NCBI GenBank assembly: GCA_028289645.1
Contig: JANQOK010000016.1
Coordinates: forward strand, 496,001 to 560,000
Reading direction: 5' to 3'
Source: Anderseniella sp.
GTDB taxonomy: Bacteria > Pseudomonadota > Alphaproteobacteria > Rhizobiales > Aestuariivirgaceae
DNA length: 64,000 nt
Part shown: positions 27,802 through 37,411 of the stretch, piece after piece
Layout: every line of letters starts with the position of its first letter
How positions within the stretch are numbered: position 1 is the first letter of the stretch
Position numbers and translations under genes: made by a program
Notes under the pieces: model-generated
The model's input: the letters and a program-made list of their open reading frames with translations, nothing else
What the model was told of the DNA's origin: nothing
Database searches by the model: none

Positions 27802-29629
27802 TCCAATCGTGGTGTTCTTCACCGCCTCAGCCGAACCCACCGCCCGCAAGGTTGCCGACACGCTGGGCGCCCAGCTGCATGGTCGCAACCCTGCCGGCAA
27901 GGCCAATGCGGCAATCGAGGATGCCGGTGCCCACCTGCGCGCCCTGTTTGCCGCCGGTCACGCCATTATCGGTGTGTGCGCAGCCGGTATCCTTATCCGC
28001 AGCATCGGTGCGCTGATGTCGGACAAATGGCATGAACCGCCGGTTGTTGCGGTGGCCGAAGACGGATCGAGCGCCGTGCCGCTGCTCGGTGGCCACCATG
28101 GTGCGAACCGGCTCGCGCTCGACATAGCCGAAGCGCTTGGCGGCAACGCTGCCCTGACCACGGCAGGCGATGTGCGCCTCGGCGTTGCCCTTGACAGTCC
28201 GCCGGCAGGCTGGCGTCTGGAGAACCCACTTGATGCCAAACCAGCCATGGCCGGCCTGCTGGCCGGGAAACCGGCAGACATGTCAGGCGAAGCCGATTGG
28301 CTGGCACCGATTGCCGGTCTGGATATCGTGACCAGCTCCCCGGCTCCTGACGGCAATGCGCCGGTTGTGCTCGCCGTCGATGGTTGCGAACCGCTGATCT
28401 ACCGCCGCCGGTGTTTGGCGCTGGGGGTTGGATGCGCGCGCGGATGCGGCCCGGACGAACTGATCGCGCTTGTGCACAAGACATTGAGCGATGCGGGCCG
28501 GTCTCCGTTTGAAGTGGCCGGCGTATGGTCTATCGATGTAAAAGCAGATGAAGCTGCGGTTCATGCACTGGCCGACAATCTTGGTGTTGCAACCGGGTTC
28601 TATCCGGCCGCCGACCTGGAAGCGCAACACGCACGTCTTGCCAATCCGTCTGATGTGGTTTTCGCAGAGGTCGGCTGCCACGGCGTGGCGGAAGGCGCAG
28701 CACTTGCCGCGGCTGGACAGTCCGCCACCCTGCTGATCGAGAAGCAAAAGTCAGCAAACGCAACCTGCGCCGCAGCGCTGATGACGGGCGACGCGCTGCC
28801 GTCCCGGGCACGCGGTTCACTGTCCGTTGTCGGTATCGGCCCAGGTGCTGCCGACTGGCGGACGCCGGAGGCCTCGCGGCTGATCGCCAGGGCCGACGAA
28901 CTGATCGGCTACGGGCTTTACATCGATTTGCTCGGTCCGCTCGCCACCGGCAAACCACGACAGGATTTCCCGCTCGGCGGAGAGGAGGATCGGTGCCGCT
29001 ATGCGCTCGAGCGCGCTGGAGAGGGAAACGATGTTGCGCTGATCTGTTCCGGCGATGCCGGCATCTACGCCATGGGCGCGCTGGTCATGGAACTGATGGA
29101 CCGGGCAGAAAGCGACGGCGGGGTAAGCGATGCCGCAAAGCGGGTTGAAATCATGAACGCGCCAGGCATATCGGCCCTGCAGGCGGCGTCGGCGCGCGCC
29201 GGTGCCATTCTCGGCCACGATTTCTGCACCATATCCCTGTCGGATCTGCTGACACCGCGCGACGACATCATCAAACGGCTCCATGCGGCGGCACAGGGTG
29301 ACTTTGTCATTGCCTTCTACAACCCGGTGTCGATGAAACGGCGCACCCTGTTGGCGGAAGCCCGTGAAATCCTGTTGCAGCACCGGCCGGCCGACACACC
29401 GGTGCTGCTGGCCAGCAATCTCGGGCGCACGGACGAGACACTGAAGCAGCGGACACTGACGGCGCTGGAGGTTGACGAGGTCGACATGCTGACCGTCGTG
29501 CTGGTCGGATCATCCAACACAAAGGCGTTCAGCACCGGCGAAATCAGCGCCGGGGCGGACGGCACCCGTACATACACGCCGCGCGGCTATGCCAAGCGCA
29601 TCGATGCCAAAGAGAAAGAAGCATCATGA
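27788..29629 (+). CDS. cobJ: CbiG-CobJ fusion: lactone-opening protein and precorrin-3B C17-methyltransferase
   Basis: 613 residues from ATG 27788. Residues 1-335 are CbiG-like: GVCAAGILIRSIG at about 60, GGHHGANRLALDIAEALGG and GVGCARGCGPDELI. From about 345 a CobJ/CbiH methylase begins (VVGIGPGAADWRTPEA), with ICSGDAGIYAMGAL at about 425 and FYNPVSMKRR at about 510. CbiG opens the delta-lactone and releases acetaldehyde; CobJ methylates C17 and contracts the ring. A CbiG half is typical of the cobalt-first route. The fusion couples ring contraction with lactone opening in one chain. Confidence 0.9.
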   Translation: MQNPDPIVVFFTASAEPTARKVADTLGAQLHGRNPAGKANAAIEDAGAHLRALFAAGHAIIGVCAAGILIRSIGALMSDKWHEPPVVAVAEDGSSAVPLLGGHHGANRLALDIAEALGGNAALTTAGDVRLGVALDSPPAGWRLENPLDAKPAMAGLLAGKPADMSGEADWLAPIAGLDIVTSSPAPDGNAPVVLAVDGCEPLIYRRRCLALGVGCARGCGPDELIALVHKTLSDAGRSPFEVAGVWSIDVKADEAAVHALADNLGVATGFYPAADLEAQHARLANPSDVVFAEVGCHGVAEGAALAAAGQSATLLIEKQKSANATCAAALMTGDALPSRARGSLSVVGIGPGAADWRTPEASRLIARADELIGYGLYIDLLGPLATGKPRQDFPLGGEEDRCRYALERAGEGNDVALICSGDAGIYAMGALVMELMDRAESDGGVSDAAKRVEIMNAPGISALQAASARAGAILGHDFCTISLSDLLTPRDDIIKRLHAAAQGDFVIAFYNPVSMKRRTLLAEAREILLQHRPADTPVLLASNLGRTDETLKQRTLTALEVDEVDMLTVVLVGSSNTKAFSTGEISAGADGTRTYTPRGYAKRIDAKEKEAS

Positions 29630-30405
29630 AAGTCTACTTCATTGGCGCCGGTCCCGGTGACCCTGACCTGATCACAGTCAAGGGCCGCCGCATCATCGAG
29701 GCCTGCAAGGTCTGTCTTTATGCCGGCTCGCTGGTGCCGGAAGCGGTGGTGACATGCGCCCCGAATGATGCGCTGGTGCGTGACACGGCACCGATGACAC
29801 TGGACGACATCCTGGCCGAGATGCTGGCGGCCAAGGAACGGGATGAAGACGTGGCGCGGGTGCATTCCGGCGATCCGTCGCTGTATGGCGCCATTGCCGA
29901 GCAGATCAGGCGCCTGCAGGAACATGGCATTGACTATGAAATCATCCCCGGCGTGTCAGCCTATGCGGCGGCCGCCGCCGCCATGGGGCAGGAACTGACC
30001 ATTCCGGAAGTCTCGCAGACCGTCATCCTGACCCGCACCGCGATGAAATCATCGGCCATGCCGGAAGGCGAGGACCTGGCAACGCTGGGCCGCACCGGCG
30101 CTACGCTGGCCATCCACCTGTCGGTGCGCAACATCCGCGAGATCGAGCGTCAGTTGATCCCGCTTTACGGAGCGGATTGCCCGGCAGTGGTCGCCTACCG
30201 GGTCGGCTGGCCGGACCAGCATTTCATTCGCGGCACCTTGAGTGACATCTGGGAGAAGGTGCGCGATGCAAAGATAACCCGGACCGCGCTGATCTTTGTC
30301 GGCAGGGCGCTGGGTGAAACCGACTTCCGCGACAGCGCGCTTTACGACGGCGCCCATGCCCATGTCCTGCGGCCCGTGAGAACTAAGAAGAAGCTGGCCC
30401 GATAA
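29626..30405 (+). CDS. cobM: Precorrin-4 C11-methyltransferase
   Basis: The protein has 259 residues. IGAGPGDPDLITVKG is at the N-terminus, VHSGDPSLYGAIAEQ at about 83, and VAYRVGWPDQ late. It adds the C11 methyl in the corrin path (CbiF in the cobalt form). It ends the forward run cbiX-cobH-L-I-J-M, and its 3' end overlaps the 3' end of cobB by 23 bases in convergent orientation. Confidence 0.93.
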   Translation: MKVYFIGAGPGDPDLITVKGRRIIEACKVCLYAGSLVPEAVVTCAPNDALVRDTAPMTLDDILAEMLAAKERDEDVARVHSGDPSLYGAIAEQIRRLQEHGIDYEIIPGVSAYAAAAAAMGQELTIPEVSQTVILTRTAMKSSAMPEGEDLATLGRTGATLAIHLSVRNIREIERQLIPLYGADCPAVVAYRVGWPDQHFIRGTLSDIWEKVRDAKITRTALIFVGRALGETDFRDSALYDGAHAHVLRPVRTKKKLAR

Positions 30406-31678
30406 TATGGGCGTAGGAGCCGCATACCGAGCCTGACCGCAGGCCCATAGGGGCAAGTTTCTCACCGAAGGCATCGGCTGCATCGAACAGGCGACCGGCA
30501 CCGGCTTCACTGATAATGGTGGAGTAGTGAAACTCGTGTCCCAGCAAGTGGGAGCTCCAGGGTGCGCCGCCCAGTGGCGTAAACCTGCGATATCCCAGAT
30601 GCAGTCTGCGATGTGCAAATGTCGTTTCGACCGGCAGAAGTCCGAGCATTTCATGTGATGCGCCGTTTGCATCCACCAGTCGGTTGCCCAGCACCATATA
30701 GCCACCGCACTCGCCGTAAACCGGCTTGCCCGCCGCCGCTGCAGACTGCACTCCGGCCTTGAATTGCGATGCATTGCTCAACGCTTCACCGTGCAGTTCC
30801 GGATAGCCGCCAGGCAGGAACACAGCGTCACTGTCAACGGCAGGTGGCTCATCCGCCAGGGGCGAGAAGAACGACAGTTCGGCGCCCTGCGCGCGCCAGC
30901 CCTGCAAAAGGTGCGGGTAAGCGAACGAAAAGGCGATGTCGCGGGCTATCGCCATGTGTTGTCCCAGTGGCGGCAGGTGGGTCGCGCTGCCTGATCCCGG
31001 CAAGGGAGCCGCCGCTGCAACCAGCGCATGCAGGTCAACACTGTCTGCAGCAATGGCCGCTGCGTTTTCCAGGAACGCATCAAGGTCCGAGTGCTCGCCC
31101 GCCTGGACCAAGCCCAGGTGGCGTTCCGGCATGGCGAGTGAGGCATGGCGCGCGATCGCACCGAGCACCGGCACACCGGTTTCAGCCAGCGCTGTACGCG
31201 CCATCATCTCGTGCCGTGGTGATCCTATCCGGTTCAGAATGACCCCGGCCAGCGGCAGGTCAGGCCGCAACGCGCGCAGCCCCGCCACCGGCAAGGCGGC
31301 GGAGTGCCCCTGCCTTGCAACATCAAGCACCAGGATTACCGGCAGGCCCAGTGTGACAGCCAACTGGGCAACCGAGCCTGACCCCTCGGGTCCGGCCCCG
31401 TCCAGCGCGCCCATGGCGCCTTCGACGATCAGCAGGTCGCCCGGCTGCTCCGCGGCCAGAAACGACAGTTGGCCTGGAGCCATGGCCCAGGCATCCAGGT
31501 TCACCGATGGCCGGCCACTGGCGGCTTCATGAAATTTCGGGTCGATGTAGTCGGGTCCCGACTTGGCGCCCGCCACACTGAGCCCCCGACGCTTGAGCGC
31601 GCGCAACAGCGCAAGCGTCAACAGGGTCTTGCCGGAACCGGATGCCGGGGCGGCAATCACCAGCCCGCGGGCCGACAT
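30383..31678 (-). CDS. cobB: Cobyrinate/hydrogenobyrinate a,c-diamide synthase
   Basis: The protein has 431 residues. The ATP-binding start is APASGSGKTLLTLAL. The C-terminal class I glutaminase has Cys in YGECGGYMVLG (about 330) and His in GHEFHYS (about 390). It amidates the a and c side chains with glutamine and ATP before cobalt insertion by CobN, or after it in the cobalt-first route. Its start overlaps the cobA stop by one base, so cobA-cobB is an operon. Confidence 0.93.
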   Translation of the reverse strand: MSARGLVIAAPASGSGKTLLTLALLRALKRRGLSVAGAKSGPDYIDPKFHEAASGRPSVNLDAWAMAPGQLSFLAAEQPGDLLIVEGAMGALDGAGPEGSGSVAQLAVTLGLPVILVLDVARQGHSAALPVAGLRALRPDLPLAGVILNRIGSPRHEMMARTALAETGVPVLGAIARHASLAMPERHLGLVQAGEHSDLDAFLENAAAIAADSVDLHALVAAAAPLPGSGSATHLPPLGQHMAIARDIAFSFAYPHLLQGWRAQGAELSFFSPLADEPPAVDSDAVFLPGGYPELHGEALSNASQFKAGVQSAAAAGKPVYGECGGYMVLGNRLVDANGASHEMLGLLPVETTFAHRRLHLGYRRFTPLGGAPWSSHLLGHEFHYSTIISEAGAGRLFDAADAFGEKLAPMGLRSGSVCGSYAHIIGPASS

Positions 31679-32550
31679 CAGGAGGCGTCTTCCATCAGGT
31701 TGCGGCCGGTGCCGAGCGGATCCAAAGAGCGGGGCTGATGACCGGCCAGTTGCGCTGCCCAGTCCAGGGTCTGCCGCAACAGCGCGACACGGCCGACGCA
31801 GACAATGGCCGGCGGTTCAATTCCGTGTTTGACGATGTCCACCGGGGCATGGGACAGGCTGGTCTCCAGAACCTTCATGGTCGGCAAAGTGGCATTGGAC
31901 ACGATGGCAACAGGATCGGAAGAGTCCCGGCCTGCCTCGATCAGGTTGCCGCAGATCTGTTCGATGTGCTTGATCGCCATGTACATGACGATGACCGGAG
32001 ATCCGGCGGCGATGGCCACCCAGTCAATGGCGGATGGCGTCAACCCGGTCTGATCGTGACCGGTCAGGAACGTCACCGCCTGGTTGACATCGCGGTGAGT
32101 GGCGGGAATGCCGGCATAGGCCAAACCACCAATCCCGGCGGAGATGCCCGGCGTGATGCGGATCGGCACACCGGCCTGCACCAAAGTCTGGGCTTCCTCG
32201 CCGCCGCGGCCAAACACAAACGGATCGCCGCCCTTGAGGCGCAGCACCCGCTTTCCGGCGCGGGCAAGCTCAATCAGCCGCAGCGAAATGTTGCGCTGCT
32301 TGGGAGACGGCTTGCCGCCACGCTTGCCGGCATATTCAATTGTGCTGTCGGCTTTGCGCCAATCCAGAATGCGATCATCGACCAGCGCGTCATAGACAAT
32401 GACATCCGCCTGCTGCAGCGCGTTGAGACCATGCAGTGTCATAAGCCCGGGGTCTCCGGGTCCGGCCCCGACCAGCCAGACAAGACCGGGTGAAAAGTCC
32501 GGCCAGTCGCCGCCTGGCAGTTTGGTTTTATGGGTGATACTGGTCGTCAT
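31678..32550 (-). CDS. cobA: Uroporphyrinogen-III C-methyltransferase
   Basis: 290 residues from ATG 32550; the longer frame upstream has no family similarity. WLVGAGPGDPGLMTLHG is at about 25, RLKGGDPFVFGRGGEE at about 100, and GYAGIPATHRD-like residues are at about 130. It makes precorrin-2 from uroporphyrinogen III, the entry to B12 and siroheme. No CysG-type oxidase/chelatase domain is fused. It is divergent from the cbtBA riboswitch. Confidence 0.93.
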   Translation of the reverse strand: MTTSITHKTKLPGGDWPDFSPGLVWLVGAGPGDPGLMTLHGLNALQQADVIVYDALVDDRILDWRKADSTIEYAGKRGGKPSPKQRNISLRLIELARAGKRVLRLKGGDPFVFGRGGEEAQTLVQAGVPIRITPGISAGIGGLAYAGIPATHRDVNQAVTFLTGHDQTGLTPSAIDWVAIAAGSPVIVMYMAIKHIEQICGNLIEAGRDSSDPVAIVSNATLPTMKVLETSLSHAPVDIVKHGIEPPAIVCVGRVALLRQTLDWAAQLAGHQPRSLDPLGTGRNLMEDAS

Positions 32551-32830
32551 GTTGTTGAAACTACACGCATTGATGGCTGTTGGCGAGACTGGAAACGACA
32601 GGTTTGCCACACCGGCGTCACCGACATTTACTGGCAACAGCATATCGCGCGGACAGGCACGCCGAAAATGCGAAATCAGACCCCCGGGTGCGATTGGCCG
32701 GAATAGGTGGTGCACCTGCGGACGTGTTCAATGCCCTACGTCTGCGCAGCTGCATCTGTGAAATTGACCAACTGGGCCTTAGCCAACTCTGCTTGATTTG
32801 CACCCGGTTGTCGTACATAGTCGCGCTGCT

Positions 32831-33035
32831 TGGTTTTCCGTTACGGTACAAAGTGCCGGGAAACGAAAAGGGAATTTGGACGAGATGGACCCAATCGGGG
32901 ATCTTACGCCAAAGCCGCCCCCGCGACTGTATGCGGAGAGTGCCCACCAATCATGCCACCTGTGCATTTGTATGGGGAAGGTCGGTGCAACACGATGATC
33001 CGCGAGCCAGGAGACCTGCCAGGCCAAACGCAAAC
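32831..33035 (+). promoter_or_regulatory. Cobalamin riboswitch before cbtBA
   Basis: The B12 box AGCCAGGAGACCTGCC is at 33005-33020. Upstream are the conserved GAAAAGGGAA (about 32865), CCGCCCCCGCGACTGTATG (about 32918) and GGGGAAGG segments in the usual order. It lies in the leader of cbtB, so cobalt uptake should be shut off when adenosylcobalamin is abundant. Ends are approximate. The 280 bases between it and cobA hold both promoters and nothing else I can see. Confidence 0.93.
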
Positions 33036-33069
33036 CTGCTGTCGGGTGTGACGGCTAGAAGGATACGAT

Positions 33070-33240
33070 ATGAATACTCAATCTAATACTGTTGCAGGCT
33101 CCCAATCCAGTCTTCTTCCAATCGTCCTCAGCGCCTTGATCGGCCTGAGCATGATTTTTGTAATCGGCCACGTGCAGGCAGCGGCATTGCATGACGCTGC
33201 ACACGATGTGCGGCACGCAACCGGCTTCCCCTGCCACTGA
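33070..33240 (+). CDS. cbtB: Cobalt transporter subunit CbtB
   Basis: The protein has 56 residues. One membrane helix (about 15-37) is followed by the family's His-rich end HDAAHDVRHATGFPCH, a probable cobalt-binding site. It is followed by cbtA after six bases and controlled by the riboswitch just upstream. Confidence 0.93.
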   Translation: MNTQSNTVAGSQSSLLPIVLSALIGLSMIFVIGHVQAAALHDAAHDVRHATGFPCH

Positions 33241-33246
33241 TCGATC

Positions 33247-33951
33247 ATGTTTTCTCGTATCGTGACCAGCGCTTTGTTCGCTGGCGCTGTGGCAGGCTTG
33301 ATTACAGGCGTGCTACAGCTCATCTTTGTGCAACCCGTGTTGCTTCACGCTGAACTCTACGAATCTGGACAGTTGGTCCACTTCGGTGGAACTGCCGTAA
33401 GCGCCGTACAGGACGTCGGTGGAATCGACTTTGTTCGGGATGGCCTGAGTATCGTGTTTACGATGGCAATCTATACCGGCTACGCATTGCTGATGCTTGC
33501 CGCAGTTGCATTTGCCGAAGAACGCGGACACACAACGACCGTGCGACATGGAATCATCTGGGGAATTGCTGGCTTTGTCGCAGTGCATCTGGCACCTGGT
33601 TTCACACTGGCTCCCGAAGTGCCTGGCGTTGCGGCTGCTGATGTGTATGCGCGCCAGCTCTGGTGGTTCCCCACTGTGGCGGCTGCTGCGGTGGCAATGT
33701 GGCTTATCGCCTTCGGAAAAAACTGGGCTATGTGGGGCCTGGCAGTGATCCTGCTGGCTGCGCCTCATGTAATCGGTGCGCCGGAGCCAGATACGTTCAC
33801 CGGACCCGTACCCACTGAGATTGGCGCGCTGTTTGCGGCACGTGCATTAGGCGTCGGTCTTGCGGCCTGGGTGTTGACCGGATTGTTTGCCGGCTACTTC
33901 TGGCAACGTGAAGGCGAGCGAGAAGATTTGACTTCAGCCGCAAAAGCCTGA
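33247..33951 (+). CDS. cbtA: Cobalt transporter subunit CbtA
   Basis: The protein has 234 residues with five or six membrane helices. The first has the family pattern LFAGAVAGLITGVLQ, and HLAPGFTLAPEVPG is the conserved loop (about 115-128). CbtAB is the B12-regulated cobalt uptake system of proteobacteria. It is followed by a strong terminator. Confidence 0.93.
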   Translation: MFSRIVTSALFAGAVAGLITGVLQLIFVQPVLLHAELYESGQLVHFGGTAVSAVQDVGGIDFVRDGLSIVFTMAIYTGYALLMLAAVAFAEERGHTTTVRHGIIWGIAGFVAVHLAPGFTLAPEVPGVAAADVYARQLWWFPTVAAAAVAMWLIAFGKNWAMWGLAVILLAAPHVIGAPEPDTFTGPVPTEIGALFAARALGVGLAAWVLTGLFAGYFWQREGEREDLTSAAKA

Positions 33952-33963
33952 TTTGAACCAAGA

Positions 33964-33991
33964 GCGAGCAGGAAAAAACCTGCTCGCTTTT
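33964..33991 (+). terminator. Rho-independent terminator after cbtA
   Basis: GCGAGCAGG and CCTGCTCGC pair perfectly around an A6 loop and are followed by TTTT. It separates cbtBA from the His-rich protein gene, whose transcription then needs read-through or its own start. Confidence 0.85.
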
Positions 33992-34017
33992 CAGTTTTCA
34001 TAAACAAGAGGGTGCAG

Positions 34018-34509
34018 ATGAACCGCTCGCTGGCGCTTTTCGCAATAGGCCTTGTCTTCGGGGGTGCGGCCGGCTTTGTCGGCGCTGCCGCCAATGGGAT
34101 CACTCTTGACGGACATGATCACAGCTCACATGGAAGTATGAATCATTCTGCAACGGACCACGGTGGAACGAAGCACGATGAAGTCCTGCAAGTCGGGGCT
34201 CGAAATGCCCCCGTTGTGGGAATCAGCGTAACCGAAGATGCCATGTCCGGATGGAACCTGAAAATCCATACCGAAAATTTCCGATTTGCGCCCGAGAATG
34301 CCAGTTCAGCGCATGTGGCAGGTGAAGGACACGCCCATATTTATATCAACGGTAAGAAAGTGGCGCGCCACTACGGCAACTGGTTCCACATTGCGAACCT
34401 GCCCCAAGGGGATAACACCATCAGGGTATCGCTAAATGCGAACGATCACCGCCAGTTGGCGGTCGACAAAATGGCACTGGAAGCCAGCACCATTATAGTT
34501 GTGAACTAG
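34018..34509 (+). CDS. His-rich membrane-anchored metal-binding protein
   Basis: 163 residues from ATG 34018 (AGAGGG upstream; GTG 34012 is in frame). One N-terminal membrane anchor is followed by a His/Asp/Ser linker (GHDHSSHGSMNHSATDHGG, about 28-46). A beta-rich domain follows with ENFRFAPENAS and GEGHAHIYINGKKVARHYGN, a possible metal site facing the periplasm. The place just after cbtBA suggests cobalt handling; copper is an alternative. Its stop shares the CTAG with the stop of the convergent DUF1636 gene. Confidence 0.65.
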   Translation: MNRSLALFAIGLVFGGAAGFVGAAANGITLDGHDHSSHGSMNHSATDHGGTKHDEVLQVGARNAPVVGISVTEDAMSGWNLKIHTENFRFAPENASSAHVAGEGHAHIYINGKKVARHYGNWFHIANLPQGDNTIRVSLNANDHRQLAVDKMALEASTIIVVN

Positions 34510-34877
34510 TCAGCATCCATTGCCGGCACCCGTGAGCGCAACAATTCGCGCAAGCGTCCACACGGGCGTGCATCCTCTATCCAGCCCCGCGGCGCTTCCA
34601 GATAGGTCCGGCAGGTCGATATTATGTCCGGTAAGTCGGCTTCCGGATCCACGCCTGCGAACAGGTAAGTTCCCCGATCATGTCCTTGGATTGCAATGGC
34701 CACCGGCGCCTCGCATGCCCCCATGCACGCGACACTGCCAACTTCAAAATCCTGTTCCAAACCTGCCTTGCAGACAGCCTCGACAATCATTGTTCTATGC
34801 ACCAGCGATGGTGCCGCGGCAGCATTTTCGTTGTCCGAGGCACAAGTCGAACAGACAAGAATTCGGTTTTGTTTCAT
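34506..34877 (-). CDS. DUF1636 thioredoxin-like [2Fe-2S] ferredoxin-type protein
   Basis: 123 residues from ATG 34877. Cys residues lie in LVCSTCAS at about 8 and VACMGACEAPVAIAIQG at about 50, the pattern of small thioredoxin-fold 2Fe-2S proteins. DUF1636 genes sit in cobalamin loci of alphaproteobacteria; a redox role in cobalt reduction or metal handling is inferred. A paralogue is at 46955. It is divergent from cbiD with a 290-base gap that should hold both promoters. Confidence 0.75.
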   Translation of the reverse strand: MKQNRILVCSTCASDNENAAAAPSLVHRTMIVEAVCKAGLEQDFEVGSVACMGACEAPVAIAIQGHDRGTYLFAGVDPEADLPDIISTCRTYLEAPRGWIEDARPCGRLRELLRSRVPAMDAD

Positions 34878-35166
34878 TGAGCACCTGTCTTCGATGACTG
34901 ATTTGAGGCCTGCCGCCAATAAGGTAATAGTTGTACTGCAGACGCGAATTCAAGTGGCTGGAGACTTCGAGACTGGGTCATGAACAGTGTCACATATCAG
35001 TTCGCCCAAGTGTCGCATCGCCCCCCAAAAGTTCCCGAACTGCGGTTTGCTTTGATCAGCATAAGTGCGCATGCACGGGTAAATGGGTGAATCTGTCGGA
35101 TTCCGTAGCATTAGAACAAACTTTCGACTTTCCCCACCCTATTGTTGGTCTAGTGTCATACAAAGC

Positions 35167-36240
35167 ATGAGCCGCAAACCTGATAATGATCTGCGCACCG
35201 GATTTACCACCGGTGCCTGCGCCACGGCTGCCGCAAAGGCAGCTACGTCGGCGTTGTTCGGAGCGGGCTTTACGAATCCGGTCAGCATTACCCTGCCGCG
35301 CGGGCAGGCCGTGTCGTTTGAACTGGCGGACACAGCCTTGGGTGACGGCTGGGCGCGGGCCGGTGTGCAAAAGGATGCCGGTGACGACCCGGATGTCACG
35401 CACGGCGCCCTGATCCTGGTGACCGTGCGCCACGGCCCGCCCGACAGCGGCATTCGCTTCAGGGCCGGCGACGGGGTTGGCATGGTGACCATGCCCGGAC
35501 TGCCGATTGCACCGGGAGAACCGGCGATAAACCCGGTCCCGCGCCGGATGATCACAGACCATGTCAGTGAGCAGGCGACGGCACATGGTGTTGCGGCAAA
35601 TCTGGAAATCGAGGTTTCTGTGCCCGGCGGGCGTGAACTCGCACTCAAAACATGGAATCCAAGATTAGGCATTGCAGGCGGCATATCCATCCTGGGAACC
35701 ACGGGCATTGTCAGGCCGTTCTCATGTGCGGCGTGGATTGCATCGATCCATCGCGGCATAGATGTAGCGCGCGCCAATAGGGTCGATCATGCCATCGGCT
35801 CAACCGGGGCAACCTCGGAACGGGTGGCGCAGGACCTGTTTGGCGCGCCTGATCACGCCATGCTCGATATGGGTGACTTTGCCGGCGGCCTGCTGAAGTA
35901 CCTGAAGGCGCATCCGCTGCCGCGACTGACCATAGCCGGCGGATTCGGTAAGCTGACCAAGCTGGCACAGGGCGCACTGGACCTGCATTCATCACGATCG
36001 CAGGTCAACTTCAATGAGTTGGCGGCCCTTGCCGGAATCAGCGATGTCAAAACCGCCAACACCGCCATGCAGGCCCTGCAACTTGCCGGACCGGACCTAG
36101 CGGCGAAAGTGGCGACAGCCGCCCGGCTCCGTGCGCTTGACACATTGCAAAGTGCGCCCGTCGACGTGGATGTGCTGGTCATCAGTCGCGATGGCAAACC
36201 AGTGGCCAGTGCCGATTCTTCCGGAGGCCGGGTGCTATGA
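35167..36240 (+). CDS. cbiD: Cobalt-precorrin-5B C1-methyltransferase
   Basis: 357 residues from ATG 35167; the frame extends upstream without family similarity. RTGFTTGACATAAAKAA near the N-terminus is the CbiD signature, and GGFGKLTKLAQGALDLHSSR at about 258-277 is conserved. CbiD methylates C1. In the aerobic path CobF does this, so CbiD here replaces CobF or marks the cobalt-first route. It overlaps cobK by ATGA. Confidence 0.92.
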   Translation: MSRKPDNDLRTGFTTGACATAAAKAATSALFGAGFTNPVSITLPRGQAVSFELADTALGDGWARAGVQKDAGDDPDVTHGALILVTVRHGPPDSGIRFRAGDGVGMVTMPGLPIAPGEPAINPVPRRMITDHVSEQATAHGVAANLEIEVSVPGGRELALKTWNPRLGIAGGISILGTTGIVRPFSCAAWIASIHRGIDVARANRVDHAIGSTGATSERVAQDLFGAPDHAMLDMGDFAGGLLKYLKAHPLPRLTIAGGFGKLTKLAQGALDLHSSRSQVNFNELAALAGISDVKTANTAMQALQLAGPDLAAKVATAARLRALDTLQSAPVDVDVLVISRDGKPVASADSSGGRVL

Positions 36241-37019
36241 GCAATCCCTTCCGTATTTTGCTGCTAGCCGGGACGCGCGAAGCCCGTCAACTGGCGGAAC
36301 GGCTGAGCACAATCATCAACATTGAAGTGATTGCCTCGCTGGCCGGCGTGACGCGAGATCCGAAACCCTATCCGGTCGCAACCCGAATAGGCGGCTTTGG
36401 CGGCGCCAACGGTCTGGCGCGTTATGTCAAGGACGAAGGCTTTGACCTGATCCTGAATGCATCCCACCCATTCGCCTCAGTCATGTGTGCAAACGCTGCC
36501 AGCGCGGCAACTACCGCTCAAACGCCGCTGATACGACTGTTGCGTGAACCATGGCGACCCGAGGCAGGAGATCAATGGATTGAAGCTACAGACATGGCCG
36601 GTGCTGTCACTGCGCTGCCAGACGGCGCAAGGGTGTTGTTTGCTACGGGTGGTGGGTCGGTGGAGCAGATTGCTGCCACCACTCCACATGACGGAATTTG
36701 GGCGGCAATCCGTCTGATTGATCATTCAAATCAACCGTTTCCACTGAAGCAGGGAGAGTTCATCGAGGCGCGACCACCGTTCAGCAACAAGCAGGAAACC
36801 GAGTTGATGCAACACTTGGAAATCACTCATCTGGTGACAAAAAACGCCGGTGGCAATGCAGGCAAGGCGAAACTTGAAGCAGCACGCGAACTGGGAATTG
36901 AAGTGATTATGATCCAGCGGCCATCACAACCTGATGGGCAGATCACCGTGGCAACGCTACCCGACGTGCTGGACCAGGTATTTGACATGATGTCGCAAAG
37001 CGGGCCTGACAGGGCGTAA
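36237..37019 (+). CDS. cobK: Precorrin-6A reductase
   Basis: The protein has 260 residues. LLLAGTREARQLAERL is at the N-terminus (NADPH side), with RIGGFGGANGLARYV at about 42 and NASHPFASVMCANA at about 75. It reduces the macrocycle at C18-C19. Translational coupling to cbiD fits consecutive steps (C1 methylation, then reduction). Confidence 0.92.
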   Translation: MSNPFRILLLAGTREARQLAERLSTIINIEVIASLAGVTRDPKPYPVATRIGGFGGANGLARYVKDEGFDLILNASHPFASVMCANAASAATTAQTPLIRLLREPWRPEAGDQWIEATDMAGAVTALPDGARVLFATGGGSVEQIAATTPHDGIWAAIRLIDHSNQPFPLKQGEFIEARPPFSNKQETELMQHLEITHLVTKNAGGNAGKAKLEAARELGIEVIMIQRPSQPDGQITVATLPDVLDQVFDMMSQSGPDRA

Positions 37020-37074
37020 TGGCTGCTTGACACTGAAGCCTAGAGCCATGCAAACATAATCCAAGAGGTTCCCA

Positions 37075-37295
37075 ATTGTCCGACGTCTGAACGCGGCAAA
37101 AGGGATGAAAAGGGAATACGAGATGAACCGACCCACATCGGGGGTTCAAAACCGTAGCCGCCCCCGCGACTGTAGATGGTGAACAATCATCCGTTGCCAC
37201 TGTGATGCCGGCCAGCAATGCCGGTAAACGGGAAGGTGGATGAATTTGTGATGACCCATCAGCCAGGAGACCTGCCTCTGATGCCGGTGCATGCC
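37075..37295 (+). promoter_or_regulatory. Second cobalamin riboswitch, before cobW-cobN-cobO-cobQ
   Basis: The B12 box AGCCAGGAGACCTGCC is at 37261-37276. GAAAAGGGAATACG at about 37107 and GCCGCCCCCGCGACTGTAG at about 37166 give the conserved core. It is longer than the first copy because of an extra GC-rich hairpin (37205-37235). It should repress the late B12 genes when the coenzyme is plentiful. The 300 bases between it and cobW contain a small ORF. Confidence 0.93.
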
Positions 37296-37411
37296 GGTTG
37301 AGAAACGTGAAACGGGCGGGGTGCTCCCGTGTCGCGACGCCGGCAGGACACTGATCCGGCGCGAGGCCAGCGCACTCCTCTGCCATCGACGACTATGGAG
37401 AGGACGATTTT

